This document shows, piece by piece, positions 25,288 to 37,727 of a DNA stretch of 64,000 nucleotides; the stretch's first letter is position 1, and every line of letters starts with the position of its first letter. This stretch comes from Poa pratensis. Taxonomy: Eukaryota; Streptophyta; Magnoliopsida; Poales; Poaceae. The stretch spans positions 38,672,588-38,736,587 of the forward strand of contig CAMZMU010000107.1 of assembly GCA_947311845.1 (NCBI GenBank), given 5' to 3'. A model generated the notes under the pieces. The model did no database searches and had not been told where the DNA came from. It worked only from the letters and a program-made list of their open reading frames with translations. The translations under genes were made by a program, and so were the position numbers.

Positions 25288-26456
25288 TTTTTTAACAGGG
25301 GGAAGGCCCAAAAGGGCCTAGAAGCTTCCATTACTGAGCGGTGGAGTACATTTTACAAATAAACCCAGCAGAAAAAATAAAATTACAACACAGGGCATGC
25401 TTTTTGCACTGAGGACCTCAGAAGAGAAATAAAAAGCGAACAGGTCCAGCTCCTTCTCCACCGATCTGTCGAGGATGGCGCAGCCGAACGCATCACCGCC
25501 GGGGACGAACCACTTGGGGTGAGACGTCGGGAGCTCGCTGCACCAGAGCCACAAGGCATCCGCAATGGCACCACGGGCTGGAGGTTGATATTCACCTTGC
25601 ATCGCCCACCGGAAAAAGCCGTCGCCGACGAAGAAGGGTTGGAGGGGTCGCCAATCGACCATTAGAGATGGCAGCCTGCTATGTGCTGCCATGGATGGCC
25701 TCCCAAAAGCTTCTTCCGAGCACCCCTGGTGCAGAGCCAGAGTCCAGACAGCAGGAGGACTGAGATGACCCTCCATCTCGCCACCATGACGAGGAATAAG
25801 AGAGGAACCCAATCCTTTGCCGTGGTCACTGAATCTGCAAAAGAACCCAATCTTCCGCCTCTTGCCCGTATGCACAAATCCACCATCGAACTCCAGAAAT
25901 CCGCCACGATTTGGAGGAGGTAGATCGAGAGAGAAGTAGCAGGCAGAGAAGATCAGGGGCCCAACCTTTATGAAGAAGCCGCCAGTTCTCCGCATCGGCG
26001 CCGCTTTTGATTCCCACCATGGGAACACCGCTGCGAAGAGCAGAAGAACAGCGAGAAGGCAGGGCTGGTCGGGTCGCCCCATCTCCATGCTTCCCCTGCG
26101 CACCTTATTAGGAGGGATGCGAGTTTCCTTCTTCCTCCCATGCGACCTCGCTTGCCACCGCGAGATGCAGCGAGGTAGTTGGAATCCACGACGCGGCGGA
26201 TCTGGCCGCCAAGATCCGCCGTCCTACCCTCATAAGCCATATAGGCAAACGCCCAAAGGGCAAAACCTAAAGCTAGACCTACTGCTACTATGTACAGAAG
26301 GCCACGCGCACCTCCCTCTTCACTACTCCGGCCGGCGACGCCAGCAGCGGAGGAGATCAGAGATCGGGCCGGGCAGGAGGAGAAAACGAAGACGACTCTC
26401 AAGGGGGCGAGGTGGGGGGAAGTGACAGCTTCCCCTCAAACTAGGTATTCCCTGTT
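25245..26456 (-). mobile_element. Poly(A)-bearing non-LTR retroposon upstream of DGD1
   Basis: The insert 25259-26442 is flanked by a perfect 14-bp target duplication AGGTATTCCCTGTT (25245-25258 and 26443-26456). Its left end is a 26-28 T run, so on the minus strand it has a 3' poly(A) tail: the signature of LINE-machinery retroposition. It holds two overlapping minus-strand reading frames: 26103-25318 (261 codons) and 26402-25968 (144 codons, with a hydrophobic stretch VAVGLALGFALWAFAYMAY). No RT or endonuclease is seen. It could be a 5'-truncated or non-autonomous LINE or a retroposed transcript. It ends about 250 bp upstream of the DGD1 start codon. Confidence 0.85.
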
Positions 26457-27548
26457 GGATTTGTGGTCTTTGTTTTCTGTTTTAGATGGCTATTAAGAAT
26501 GTTTCGACTACTATCCCGTCAAAAAAAAGAATGTTTCGACTACTATCCCATAAAAAAAATGTTTCGACTACCGACTGTCTTTGTGGTCTGGATCCAAAGT
26601 GCCGTTCTAGAACAATGGAGCTCCACCCGAAAAGAGCTCGTAGGAGCTACGAACATGGTTACGTTTTCGTGCCACGTCGGCATGAAATTATGGCCCAGGT
26701 TGTCAAGGATTTGATCGCCCAAACCACAATTTTACAAGTTCCATAGTTATGCGGTATTGATTGGAGTGTGGCGATATGGTGCCATTTGATGTTTCGAAAA
26801 AATCAGAAAAATATGCAGATGTAGATAATACTATATATAATCTACAAGTGTGCAAAGATTCAATCCGAAAATCGTTTTATTTTCTGTTGGGCAAATGGGA
26901 GGATCTAGATATGTGAACGGTACACATATGAAAAAATTAAAACTTTGTCAGATTTATTGTTTTTGTGTAGCCTAAAATAATATGAATTTTTCTTTTATGT
27001 TTTGCACAAATATAGATTTTCACATTATCTACATCTAAAATTTTGTTTTTAACTTTTTAAAACGTTAAAAAAAATGCAAATTTCAACATTTTAAAAAATA
27101 CCGACCTCCATGCATGGAGCTCGGCCTCCAAATGCACTTTCCCTTATAGTTTGTTACTCACAAGTCCAATTTTACATGTGTGCTTTGCCACACCCTTTTT
27201 GTGTTAGTGCGACGGTTTGTTCTTTTCGGTAATTGCATATTTTTTTGCTTGATCCAGGAACACAAAGCCATGCCTAAGTAATTAATTATAACCATCATAC
27301 TTCATATCTATACCTATATAATATAAAAATACTAAGACTTCCGCAGTTTGATATGTTATTTTTTATCCAAATTATAGCTCTTACCACCGCACCGTCAACG
27401 AGCCGAGCTCTAGCAAACACTACCCAACTCGTGCTAGGCAGACGCTACTCATGCTATCGCTCCTCCTGCGTTAATTCTATAACACATACACTTTGTTAGT
27501 AGCTACAAGTCCATCACGTTTTCCTCTAGCAAAGCAATGTGCTACTAA
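26457..27548. other. Intergenic region with short tandem copies and a foldback repeat
   Basis: 26498-26580 has three imperfect copies of AATGTTTCGACTACTATCCC separated by A-runs. About 26790-27070 forms an imperfect inverted repeat whose arms share GATGTAGATAAT and GTGCAAA, resembling a degenerate foldback MITE. No coding sequence is supported. Confidence 0.45.
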
Positions 27549-27985
27549 GAGTATCTCCACTCGTGGAGTTGAGCCGGCGTGACCAGGGGTGGCGTCCGAA
27601 CCAAATATCGTGTTTGGGCGCGCCCTCTCCCCACTCACCGTCTCCAAACAAACGCCTCAAAACAATTTTAAACATCAAAAAATAATGTTCTACAAATAGT
27701 TGCACAAATATAATTCCACAATGAACTAAAATTTATTCATATAACTAATTTACGGCTAATCCTTTGCGCACACACAAATGCTCCACTAGATCGTTTTGAA
27801 GTTGTTCATGAAGTCCTTCATCTCTGATCTCCATCTGTGTGGCGATGTAGTCAGTCCAATCTGCTGACACTTCATGATCAACATCGGCCAGAGGACCCTC
27901 GAAGTCGAAGAGAAGCGGATCATGCATTGGACGCTCAAGCTCATCCTCTATGATCATGTTTGTGCATGATCATACATGCATTCAT
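27549..27985 (-). mobile_element. PIF/Harbinger 3' fragment with transposase C-terminus
   Basis: Starts GAGTATCTCCACTCG right after TAA (27546-27548), a Harbinger-type end. On the minus strand 27957-27745 encodes MIIEDELERPMHDPLLFDF and later MEIRDEGLHEQLQNDLVEHL, the conserved C-terminal tail of PIF transposases. The rest of the gene is missing because the Tat element or a deletion begins near 27985. Confidence 0.75.
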
Positions 27986-27989
27986 GACC

Positions 27990-28281
27990 TATTAACCTCT
28001 GACATTTGCTCGGTCGACAAAGTGAGAGCAGTGTACCGGACAATAGCAAACCTCTGTTAAAAAAAAAAGGCATTCGAAGACTTACATGTTCAAGAAGCGA
28101 AGCTGCGCTTGGAGTAGGAACGACCAGTTCCTCCGGGACAGCAGAAGATGTCGAAGCCTTGGCCACCTCAGTTGTGCCTGCGGCACTCGCGTCGGGAGCT
28201 GTCGGCTGTTTCTCTTCGGCAGTAGGGGCAGAGGTGTGCTCCGAAACATGCGAAGGAGAACCAGCGGCACCCGTGCGGTCG
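27990..28281 (-). pseudogene. Antisense ORF of element T, downstream exons
   Basis: Exon 28281-28086 is preceded by TTACAG and followed by GTAAGT on the minus strand. It encodes an Ala/Ser/Thr-rich stretch (TSAPTAEEKQPTAPD). A further exon seems to begin at 28053 after TTTAACAG. Together with 36304-37727 this shows that the inserted retroelement lies within an intron of the antisense ORF. Confidence 0.6.
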
Positions 28282-28321
28282 CTGTAACGAAAGGGCAAAG
28301 TTTCTAACTGTAGAAGACAGT

Positions 28322-29284
28322 TGATGTCTACGCACGCTTCTATTCTTGTAGACAGTGTTGGGCCTTCAAGAGCAGAGGTTTGTAGAACAGCATCAAGTTT
28401 CCCTTAAGTGAATCACCCAAGGTTTATCGAACTCAGAGAGGTAGAGGTCAAAGATACCCCTCTCAAGCAACCCTGCAATTAATATACAAGAAGTCTCTTG
28501 TGTCCCCAACACACCCAATACACTTGTCAGATGTATAGGTGCACTAGTTCGGCGAAGAGATAGTGAAATACAAGTAATATGGATGATTATAAGTGGTAAT
28601 TGCAATCTGGAATAAAAATGGCAGCAAGCAAACATGTAGCAGAACTTGTTGTAAACGGTGTTTCAATGCTTAGAAACAAGGCCTAGGGATCATACTTTCA
28701 CTAGTGGCACCTCTCAACATGTTAGCACAACTGAATGCAAGTAAATGATACTCTCAACAGATGACTCCGGGGGCAATTCCCCGTCCCGGCGGCGTGCCGG
28801 AACAGAGATTCTGTCCCCCGAAACTTGTTCTGGATGGCGGCGGAGCTACGTGTGGAATTTGGGAAAATCCTTCGGGGGTTAGGGTTTTCTCCGCGGGGGC
28901 AATATATGGTCCAAATGGCGGCGCGAGGCGACGCCCGAGGCGGCCTCCTCATATGGCGGCGCGGCCAGAAGATTTTCTTCTGGTCTGTGCCCTAGTTGAG
29001 TTCGGGGTCTTCTGGGCCTCTTCTGGAGCTGTCCTTTTGGCCCACGCAGTCTTTTGGCATTTTAGAATTTCTGGAATTTTTCCAGATTTTTCTGAGCACT
29101 TTCATTTTTGGACCTTTTCTGCAATGCACAAACAAAATAAACAGGAACTGGCACTGTGGCATCTTGTTAATAGGTTAGTTCCAGAAAATGTATAATAGTG
29201 ATATATATTGCATATAAAACATGTGACATTGATATAAAACAAGCATGAAACATCAGAAATTATGGATACGTTTGAGACGTATCA
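28322..29284 (-). repeat. 3' LTR (element orientation) of element S, internally deleted
   Basis: 963 bp. Matches the other LTR up to GTAAATGATACTC, then skips about 430 bp and resumes at GATGACTCCGGGGGC. The ends and target duplication are intact, so the deletion happened after or during insertion. Confidence 0.9.
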
Positions 29285-32200
29285 AGCATCCCCAGCTTAG
29301 TTCCTACTCGTCCTCGAGTAGGTAAACGATAAAAACAAAATAATTTCTGAGGTGACATGCTACCAACATAATCTTGATCCAATAATAATGTAAGGCATGT
29401 GATCTGAGATTAAATCATTCAAACCAAATGTCTATAGTTGATATAAGAGATAATAAAGCAAGTTAGTCAAACAAGCTAAAAGTTTTCATGAACGATTGCT
29501 TTAAAGACATGAAACCGTACAAGGTTCATTAAAGATGGTTTAAGTATCCAGCATAGGAGTTCTATCCTTCAATCCAAGCATCAAGCAAATTTTCATAACA
29601 TAGAAGGATTCAGTCAAGTAAACATAAACATGAACGTTATGAATCAACTGTTTCGAAGCCTACTCAACCGGTGAGCGCAAGCATTTGGTATTGGCACCAA
29701 GATGTTATGGCAAAGAGAACATTAATGGGGTTTGGAAGGCCAATGGAAGAAAGTCTCACAAAGCTATAAGTGATCATTAGACAAGAGGAAGTCTTATAAT
29801 CGAAGCTATGTAAGGAGTAGTGATTGCCATGCAACGGATGCACATAGAGCTATATGTGTATGAAAGCTCTCTAATGGAACTAGTGGGGGTGCATCCAACT
29901 TGGTTGCTCATGAAGACCTAGAGCACTTTTGAGGAGGCTCATCATTGGAATATACAACCCAAATTCTATAGTGTAAATTCCCCACATAGTTATACAAGTA
30001 GAACATGAAAACTCTCTCACATAGAGTATAGGTGCTAAACATGAGCACAAATGATGACTATGAATAATGCAGGTGCCATAACATGAGCACAAGTGTGAAC
30101 AAAGGATAGTAATGTTGCCCCCTTTTTCTTTATTCTTCTTTTTTTTTCTTTTTTTTTCTTTTTTTCTATTTTTTTTTTCTTTTTCTGTTTCTCTTTTCGA
30201 TGGCTCAATGGCTCTTTTCACATTCAGGGGCAACATCCTAATACAACAACACACTTTTTGGTACAAATAACTCATAATAAACTAGACATGATGTATGAAA
30301 CTGAATGCCTCTGCCAGTGTAGCAGGATATGCAATGATCTAGCGTAACATGGGTAAACCACACATCAGCTGTATAGAATCATGCAAAGCAATATGTATGT
30401 GATGAATGACAACAAGTCATGTAATGTAAGATGGATGTTGCATGGCAATATATCTCGGAACAGCTATGGAAATGCTGTGGTAGGTAGGTATGGTGGCTGT
30501 TTTGAGGAAGATGTATGGGTTTATGTGTAGGAGAACAAGAGGAAGTTCTCTCACGGGTTGGATGTACTGGCGAAGTATGCACAACTCCAATGTGAGCAGA
30601 AGGCAATGCACAGCACCGAAGAGGCTAGCAAAATATGGATGGTGGAAATGCCAAAAACCGTAGCTTAACATTAGTCAAAAAGAACTCACAAGCTTATTGC
30701 AAACAACTAGCAGGTTCAACATTAAGAGCATGATTAAAATTCACTCCAAGAAGGGCCGTTCACGGCGGTACAAGTACCCCGTTAGATCCCTCGACCTTCA
30801 GCACAACTTAGTTACTACGATGAACTTTCAGACATGGAAAGCTATCAAGTCCAACTACACCTTCAACAATTTTAGTATAGTTTGTAGTACGGTACAAGCT
30901 TAAAGACAACAATCCACTAATGATTTTAACTTAATTAACCAGCAAGCTTTACCATCTAAATATTTCAAAACGTTTGCAAAGAATCAAGTTATCAAAGTTC
31001 AATGATCTACAAGATTATGCAAGTTTTTCATTATACCACTACCACATGCAACATTTTCTTTCTTCCAAACAAACACCAATCAATTTATTTAAACATAAAC
31101 TCTCCAAATGATAATATAATGCAGCAAGAGAGTATTTATAAACATGTGCTAACAGCTCGAAGAGATGCATGAAAAACAGGAGCTAAAAGCACTGCAGTAG
31201 CTAGTTAAGAATACTCAATAAATATAAGTGAAGAACATGAGTATTCACATGAAAAAGCGGAGCGTGTCTCTCTCCCACACAAGGATTGCTAGGATCCGAA
31301 TTTATTCAAACAAAACAAAAATAAAAGCACACAGACGCTCCAAGTAAAGCACATAAGATGTGAAAGAATTAAAATATAGTTTCACTTGAGATGACCTGAT
31401 AAGTTGTTGATGAAGAAGGGGATGCCTTGGGCATCCCCAAGCTTAAGCTTTTCACTCTTCTTGATCACATAATATCACCCTTCTCGCTTGATCCTTGAAA
31501 ACTTCCTTCACACCAAACTCAAGATAGTTCTCATTAGAGGGTTAGTGCATAAACAAAAATTCTCATATTCTGTAATGAAACAATCATTCCCAAAGCTTCT
31601 GGACATTAGCTACAGCCACCAATGCTTTGTGGAGCAAAGAAATCCACACAAACATCGTAAAAGAGCGAATGCAAAACAAAAGGCAGAATCTGTCAAAAAC
31701 AGAACAGTCTGTAAAGACGAATTTTTCGAGACACTTAAGTTTCTCAGATGGATCTGGCCCAAAATAATGAAAGTTGCGTACATATCTCAGTAAGATGCGT
31801 GATTTTTCGTAGAATTTTTCGAATTTTCTACAGGGAGAAAAACTCAAATTCGTGACAGCCAAAAATCTGTTACTGCGCAGAAATCCAAATCTTGCATCAA
31901 CTTTCAATATAGAACTTTACTTGGCACAACAATGCGATAAAATAAAGATACAAAGGAGTTGCTACAGAAGTGACAAAACTCCTTGACTCAAAGAAAATAA
32001 AAATAACAGCAAATAAAAACATGGGTTGTCTCCCATAAGCGCTTTTCTTTAAAGCCTTTTAGCTAGGCATAGTGATTTTGATAATGCTCTCATATGTATA
32101 AGAGTTGAATATAAGAGAGCATCAAAAAGCAAATACCAAACACATTTAAGTCTAACCCACTTCCTATGCAAAGGAGTCTTGTAAGAAAATAAATCAATAA

Positions 32201-32560
32201 AGCACAAAGTGACTAGCATAGGAAGGCAAAACAAGTGCAACTTCAAAAATTTCAACAAAAGAGAGAAGACTTAATATTATTGAGATATATGAATCCATGT
32301 ATCCCTCTCTCATAAAAACTTTCAGTAGCATCATTGATAAAATCCACAATATAACCATCACATGAAACATTCTTACCATGATTCATATGCACAAAAGTAT
32401 CAATATTTTCCACACAAGAAAAGTTCTTCTCCTTAATAACAATGGGGCAGGATCATCATAAAGAACTCTAACATGATAGACAAGTTGTATATTAAAGGGA
32501 TGGTTTTGGGTAATCCTCCATAACTATGACAAGTTTCATGAGGATGATTGTAATTATAAC
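29285..32560 (-). other. Non-coding 3' region of element S
   Basis: 3.3 kb without a convincing coding region on either strand. Contains a low-complexity T-rich tract at 30119-30190 (A-rich on the element's coding strand). Confidence 0.7.
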
Positions 32561-34758
32561 CTATGTCATAGTATTCTTTATAATAATTATCAAAGACTGG
32601 AGGCATAGTATCATCATAAGCAATAGAATAGTTATCTTCCAAGGTGTGTTCATCGTAAACATATCATCATTTTTAATAGAAAGAGATGTATCAAGCATAT
32701 AATCAGCAATAGCAAAAGGATTTTCAAACACCTCATCCCCAAGCTTAGAGCTTTTCATATCATCATTGGAAGAAACATGGATAGTACTAATAGTATGGCA
32801 ATTATTAATATCATCATTTTCAGAATTGGTACCCCAAAGATTTTCAATATCAAAAGTAGTTTCATTTTCCCAATCATGATCACTAATATAAATAACAGGC
32901 ATAGGTTCATCATCAAGTTCAGAATCATCGAATTCAGAATTATAAGTATCAATTGTAACAGGAGCAACAAGTTTGGGAGAAGATACCGTTTCCTCTCTCC
33001 TTTTACTCCTCTTCTTCTGCTTCTTTCCCCTCTTCTTTTTATCTTTAGGAGGGAGAGGTTTGAAAGGAAGCTCCTCCACATAACCTGGTTTAGTATTAGA
33101 GACAATGGAAGAAACTTGGGGGGACTCCTCTCTTTCATTAATGAGAACAAAACACATATTAGTCCTGTCATACTTTGGTAAAGTCTCATCCTTTATAATA
33201 TTTTGTATGTAGGTGTTAGCATGGCAATTATTAACACAATAGAGATAACATCCATGCAACACACTATTCATATCAAGATCACTCATATCTAACAAGGAAG
33301 TTTTTCTTGATAACTCTTCACACCCCAAAAATAATGTAAGTTCATCATGTTGATTAGGAGTGATCATGTTATCACAATACAAATTTGCAGTAATTGGATT
33401 CGAAAGGCTATTATCATGACCTGAACATTGAAAATTAAAATGACCCACTTCATAGCAAAGTTCACAAATAAAAGGATGGAGGTCACAAACTTTTTCACCA
33501 AGATCTCTTAGAGCCTTGTACCATGTTCTAGTTTTTTCATTCCTATGATGGATACAATATTCATCTTCGATTTGATTAATTCCACAAGGTCTATGCATTC
33601 CACAAAAATTAACATGCTTATAAGAAATAGTATTTTCAGAAGTTTGAGCATGTTTATTGCAATCATTAACAACAATTTCATTTTCCATGCAAGTGTCTTT
33701 GAAAGGTTCATGATACACGTCCCAATTTTCTTTAGGAACATTAATATGAGAAGCAAAGGTTCTAAAACAATCAACAATAATTTGAGAATCAAGACCATAT
33801 TTAGCACTAAGCTCTTGAAAACTAGCAGTTTCAACGAAAGACTTAATGCAATCATATTCATAGTTTATACCTGATCCTTTACCTTTGTCATTCTCCCAAT
33901 CCTCAGCATTGCTTTGAATTCTTTCAAGAAGATCCCATCTAGCTTCAACCTTCTTGCTTGTGAAAGAACCATGTGAACATGCATCTACATAATCCTTGTA
34001 ATGACCTGAAAGCCTTGCATAAAAATTAGTAACAATTATTTCCTCAGAAAGCTCATGGTTAGGACATTTGAGTATTAATGTTTTCAGCCTTCCCCAAGCT
34101 TGAGCAATGCTTTCTCCATCATGAGGGTAAAAATTAAAAATGTAATTCCTATCTAGATGCACTTCACAAGAGGATAAAATTTAGAGTAAAAGAGAGATTC
34201 AAGTTCCTTCCAATTCGAATGATGAGTTCATCCAGCAGATATACCATTCCTTTGCTTTGTCCTTAAGTGACAATGGAAATAGTTTCTCATGACATTTTCT
34301 CTTGATAAACCTGCAACCTTAAATAACTCACAAAGTTCTGTAAGTTTCGACAAGTGAGCACTTGGATGGATTGATCCATCCCCTGCATACTGATCATTCA
34401 TAACCCTTTCAACAATTTTCATAGGTATTTTAAAAGAAATACTTTCAGTAGGTGGATTTGGAATATCACAAACATCATTAGAATTATCACATATTGGAGA
34501 CAAAGCATTATCAAGGCAAAATAATTCCTCCATAGCTGAGGAGCAAAAAAGATTATTTTCATATAAACTAGCTTCCCTAAGCTTAGGCTTTTCCATAGCC
34601 TTAGCAATAATGGTGTCCAAAGAATTTATACTAATAACATTACTACCACTATTATGCAAACAAACTTCCATAGGTTTTTTAATTTTCTCTTCAAAAGTAT
34701 CATGTCCTAATGCAATATAAATTTCATAAAGATCTCTATTTTTTTTGTTGTTTTCCAT
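32561..34758 (-). pseudogene. Gag of element S, split by frameshift
   Basis: The first part (34758-34228) begins MENNKKNRDLYEIYIALGHD and includes FKIPMKIVERVMNDQYAGDG. A one-base shift near 34293 disrupts the motif LFPLSLKDKAKEWY. The second part (34162-32561, 533 codons) includes FYPHDGESIAQAWGRL and a zinc-knuckle-like CELCYEVGHFNFQC. It then has a lysine-rich KKRGKKQKKRSKRRE and an acidic tail. Stops lie between the two parts. This is the structural polyprotein of a retrotransposon; protease, RT and integrase do not follow. Confidence 0.85.
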
Positions 34759-34840
34759 TAAGCCTAACTAGTGAAAATAAAAACAAGAGACAAAAAGAAA
34801 TAATTGCAGAATCTAAAGGAGATACCTTCCAACACTTACC

Positions 34841-34858
34841 TCCCCGGCAACGGCGTCA
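34841..34858 (-). other. Primer-binding site of element S (tRNA-Asp, one mismatch)
   Basis: The minus strand reads TGACGCCGTTGCCGGGGA, one base different from the perfect tRNA-Asp complement found in element A. Confidence 0.85.
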
Positions 34859-34868
34859 GAAAATAGCT

Positions 34869-36262
34869 TGATGTCTACGCACGCTTCTATTCTTGTAGAC
34901 AGTGTTGGGCCTCCAAGAGCAGAGGTTTGTAGAACAGCAGCAAGTTTCCCTTAAGTGAATCACCCAAGGTTTATCGAACTCAGAGAGGTAGAGGTCAAAG
35001 ATACCCTCTCAAGCAACCCTGCAATTAATATACAAGAAGTCTCTTGTGTCCCCAACACACCCAATACACTTGTCAGATGTATAGGTGCACTAGTTCGGCG
35101 AAGAGATAGTGAAATACAAGTAATATGGATGATTATAAGTGGTAATTGCAATCTGGAATAAAAATGGCAGCAAGCAAACATGTAGCAGAACTTGTTGTAA
35201 ACGGTGTTTCAATGCTTAGAAACAAGGCCTAGGGATCATACTTTCACTAGTGGCACCTCTCAACATGTTAGCACAACTGAATGCAAGTAAATGATACTCG
35301 GGATTATTCTCCTTCTTGATAACACAAGAGTACTATGTGTAGGGCTGCAAAAGCACTCCTCAAAGTCTGAGTAAACAAACACCACAATTCCCAAGAACAA
35401 GCCATGATAAATATCTAAATTATTCATAGAGTCACACACAAGTGCCCACACTGTCACCTTGATACCGTGTTGTCACAATGACTCCGGGAACTAGATACAA
35501 TCACTTGAGTAGCATAAACATTACATATGAATTCAGCGATACTAGCAATACTCATGATCACATAAAGATCACACCATGGGAGAGAGAGGTAAACCACATA
35601 GCTACCGGTAGAGCCCTCAGCCTCGGGGGAGACTACTCACACATGGTCATGGTGAGCACACTTGATGGAGAGGTTGATGAAGAGGTGCAGCCCGGAGAGG
35701 AGACGACGGACCGCTGCAGCCACGGCGGTGGTGTCGATGGAGATGACTCCGGGGGCAATTCCCCGTCCCGGCGGCGTGCCGGAACAGAGATTCTGTCCCC
35801 CGAAACTTGTTCTGGATGGCGGCGGAGCTACGGGTGGAATTTGGGAAAATCCTTCGAGGGTTAGGGTTTTCTCCGCGGGGGCAATATATGGTCCAAAGGG
35901 CGGCGCGAGGCGACGCCCGAGGCGGCCTCCTCATATGGCGGCGCGGCCAGAAGATTTTCTTCTGGTCTGTGCCCTAGTTGAGTTCGGGGTCTTCTGGGCC
36001 TCTTCTGGAGCTGTCCTTTTGGCCCACGCAGTCTTTTGGCATTTTAGAATTTCTGAAATTTTTCCAGATTTTTCTGAGCACTTTCATTTTTGGACCTTTT
36101 CTGCAATGCACAAACAAAATAAACAGGAACTGGCACTGTGGCATCTTGTTAATAGGTTAGTTCCAGAAAATGTATAATAGTGATATTGCATATAAAACAT
36201 GTGACATTGATATAAAACAAGCATGAAACATCAGAAATTATGGATACGTTTGAGACGTATCA
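34869..36262 (-). repeat. 5' LTR (element orientation) of element S
   Basis: 1394 bp, full length, with TG/CA ends. It contains about 430 bp (roughly 35299-35743) missing from the other LTR. Confidence 0.9.
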
Positions 36263-36303
36263 ACAGTATTGCGCTGAGTTGATGCAGAAGCAACATTGTT
36301 ACC

Positions 36304-37727
36304 TCATCTCTTCGTCATCATCGCTGCCGAGGGAAACAGAGGGCAGCCTGCCGAAGTCCATGGGTTGCGCCGTGTCGAGTGGATCCACGTTCAGCGGCTC
36401 CCGCGAGTCCCTTGACTCCTTGGCGCTTGGCGAAGAGGACCCTGTGTCATCTTCTTCCTCAGCAGCCGCACGCTTGGCGGGGGAACTCCCAGCAGAGTCG
36501 CCCTTGTCCTGTCGTGGTCGCTTCTGCGGCCGCATCTCATCTTCATCGACAGCATCCTCCTCCAGCTCTTCTTCAGGAGTATGCGCAGAAGGGATCTCTT
36601 CTTCATCTGTCGGTTCCTCTGCAGGAAACTCGGCTTCTTCATGCGGCCCGTTCTCCATCAGAGGAGGAAGGCAGTCGAAACTGGGGTGACCCTGTCATCC
36701 AAGGATAGTTCGTGTGAGAAGAAAGCGAAGCAAAGGGAATACTGCAGTTATAAAAACAAAGAAAACTTACTTCGGGCAGTCGCCCTCTCCACCCCATAGG
36801 GAGTGATGAGGCAGTTGATGTTGCATGCGTCGGCTGCCCGAAGGCCGGTGATGACCTTCACCTTCTGAATGATCTCCTCATCACTCAGCTCTACTGAAGA
36901 TATGCGAGTGGGATCGCTGGCTCCTTGATCTTCCCACATCGGGTGGATGCGAGCACGCAGCGGCTGCACCTGCCTTTTGACGAAAGTGGCGATGAGGTGC
37001 ACACCACCCGCCTCTTTGCCAAGCGACTTCAGCAGGCCGGAGATGGTCATCAGCAGCGGCTTCACAGTCGCCTTTTCCTCCTTTGACAGGGAGTGCGCCC
37101 AGGCATTCGTCTTTCTCAGGGGCTTGTCAGCCACGAAGTCAGGAAGCCCGCCCTGCTCGCAGCTCACATAGAACCACTTCTTCCGCCAGCCTTGGACGGA
37201 GTCGGATTTCTTCATCTGGAAGAAGGTGATGTCGCCGCGCACCTGGATGCCGAAGCCGCCAACGGGGTACACGACGCTGCCCTTCCCGACGTTCCGCTTC
37301 ACATTGAAGATCTTCTTCCACAACAGCCAGTTGGGAGAGATCCCCAAGAAGCACTCGCAAAGCACAAAATAGCTCGCGATGCTCAAGATACCATTGGGAG
37401 TCAGATCATGCATCTGAATCCCATAGGCATACAGGAGACCGCGAACAAAAGAATGCAGGGGAAACGCAAATCCCCTGTGCAGAAAATCGATGAAACACAC
37501 ACACTCCCCATTGCGAGGGGAAGGGATTACCTCTTTCCCCGGAGCGCGCGTCTTCAGTTGCTCCAATGGCGGAAGAAGGCCCTTCTCCCGAAGATCATCA
37601 AGATCTTGGGTCTTCACGGTGGACTTGGACAAGTCGCAGTCCACTCTTTTAGGCCAAGATCATCGGCGTCGGTGGCCTTCTCCTTGCCTCCCCTCTTGGT
37701 CTTCTGGACACCAGCTTTCTTCCCCAT
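36304..37727 (-). pseudogene. Antisense ORF of element T, exons 1-2 (gypsy-type transposase-like domain)
   Basis: Exon 1 (37727-36774) starts MGKKAGVQKTKRGG. After a frameshift near 37655 it continues RVDCDLSKSTVKTQDL, then GILSIASYFVLCECFLGISP and KKSDSVQGWRKKWFYVS, the conserved core of the Pfam family I know as Transposase_28 (PF04195). A GTAAG donor follows at 36773. Exon 2 (36691-36304) is acidic (EEPTDEEEIPSAHTPEEELE). The frameshift and the insertion in the next intron make it non-functional here. Its biochemical role is unknown; despite the name no transposase activity is shown. Confidence 0.75.

Larger units (their letters stand above)
28322..36262 (-). mobile_element. Sabrina-like Athila retrotransposon (element S), nested in element T
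   Basis: Flanked by the 5-bp target duplication ACAGT (28317-28321 and 36263-36267). On the minus strand the LTR begins TGATACGTCTCAAACGTATC, which I associate with the Sabrina/WHAM group, and ends GACATCA. A tRNA-Asp-like PBS lies at 34841-34858 and a polypurine tract at the other end (AAGCTGGGGATGCT). The interior is 5.6 kb, holds a degenerate gag and no pol. It is a non-autonomous member needing proteins from elsewhere. Confidence 0.9.

Noticed and set aside
25245..26456. Processed pseudogene of a named gene
   Set aside because: The poly(A) and duplication fit, but I could not recognise the parent protein, so only a retroposon call is made.
18113..27985. The two Harbinger fragments as halves of one transposon carrying DGD1
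   Set aside because: In a single minus-strand element the left terminus and transposase C-terminus should come first, then the N-terminus and right terminus. Here the order is reversed (N-terminal half at 18117-19651, C-terminal half at 27549-27985), so they are separate relics.
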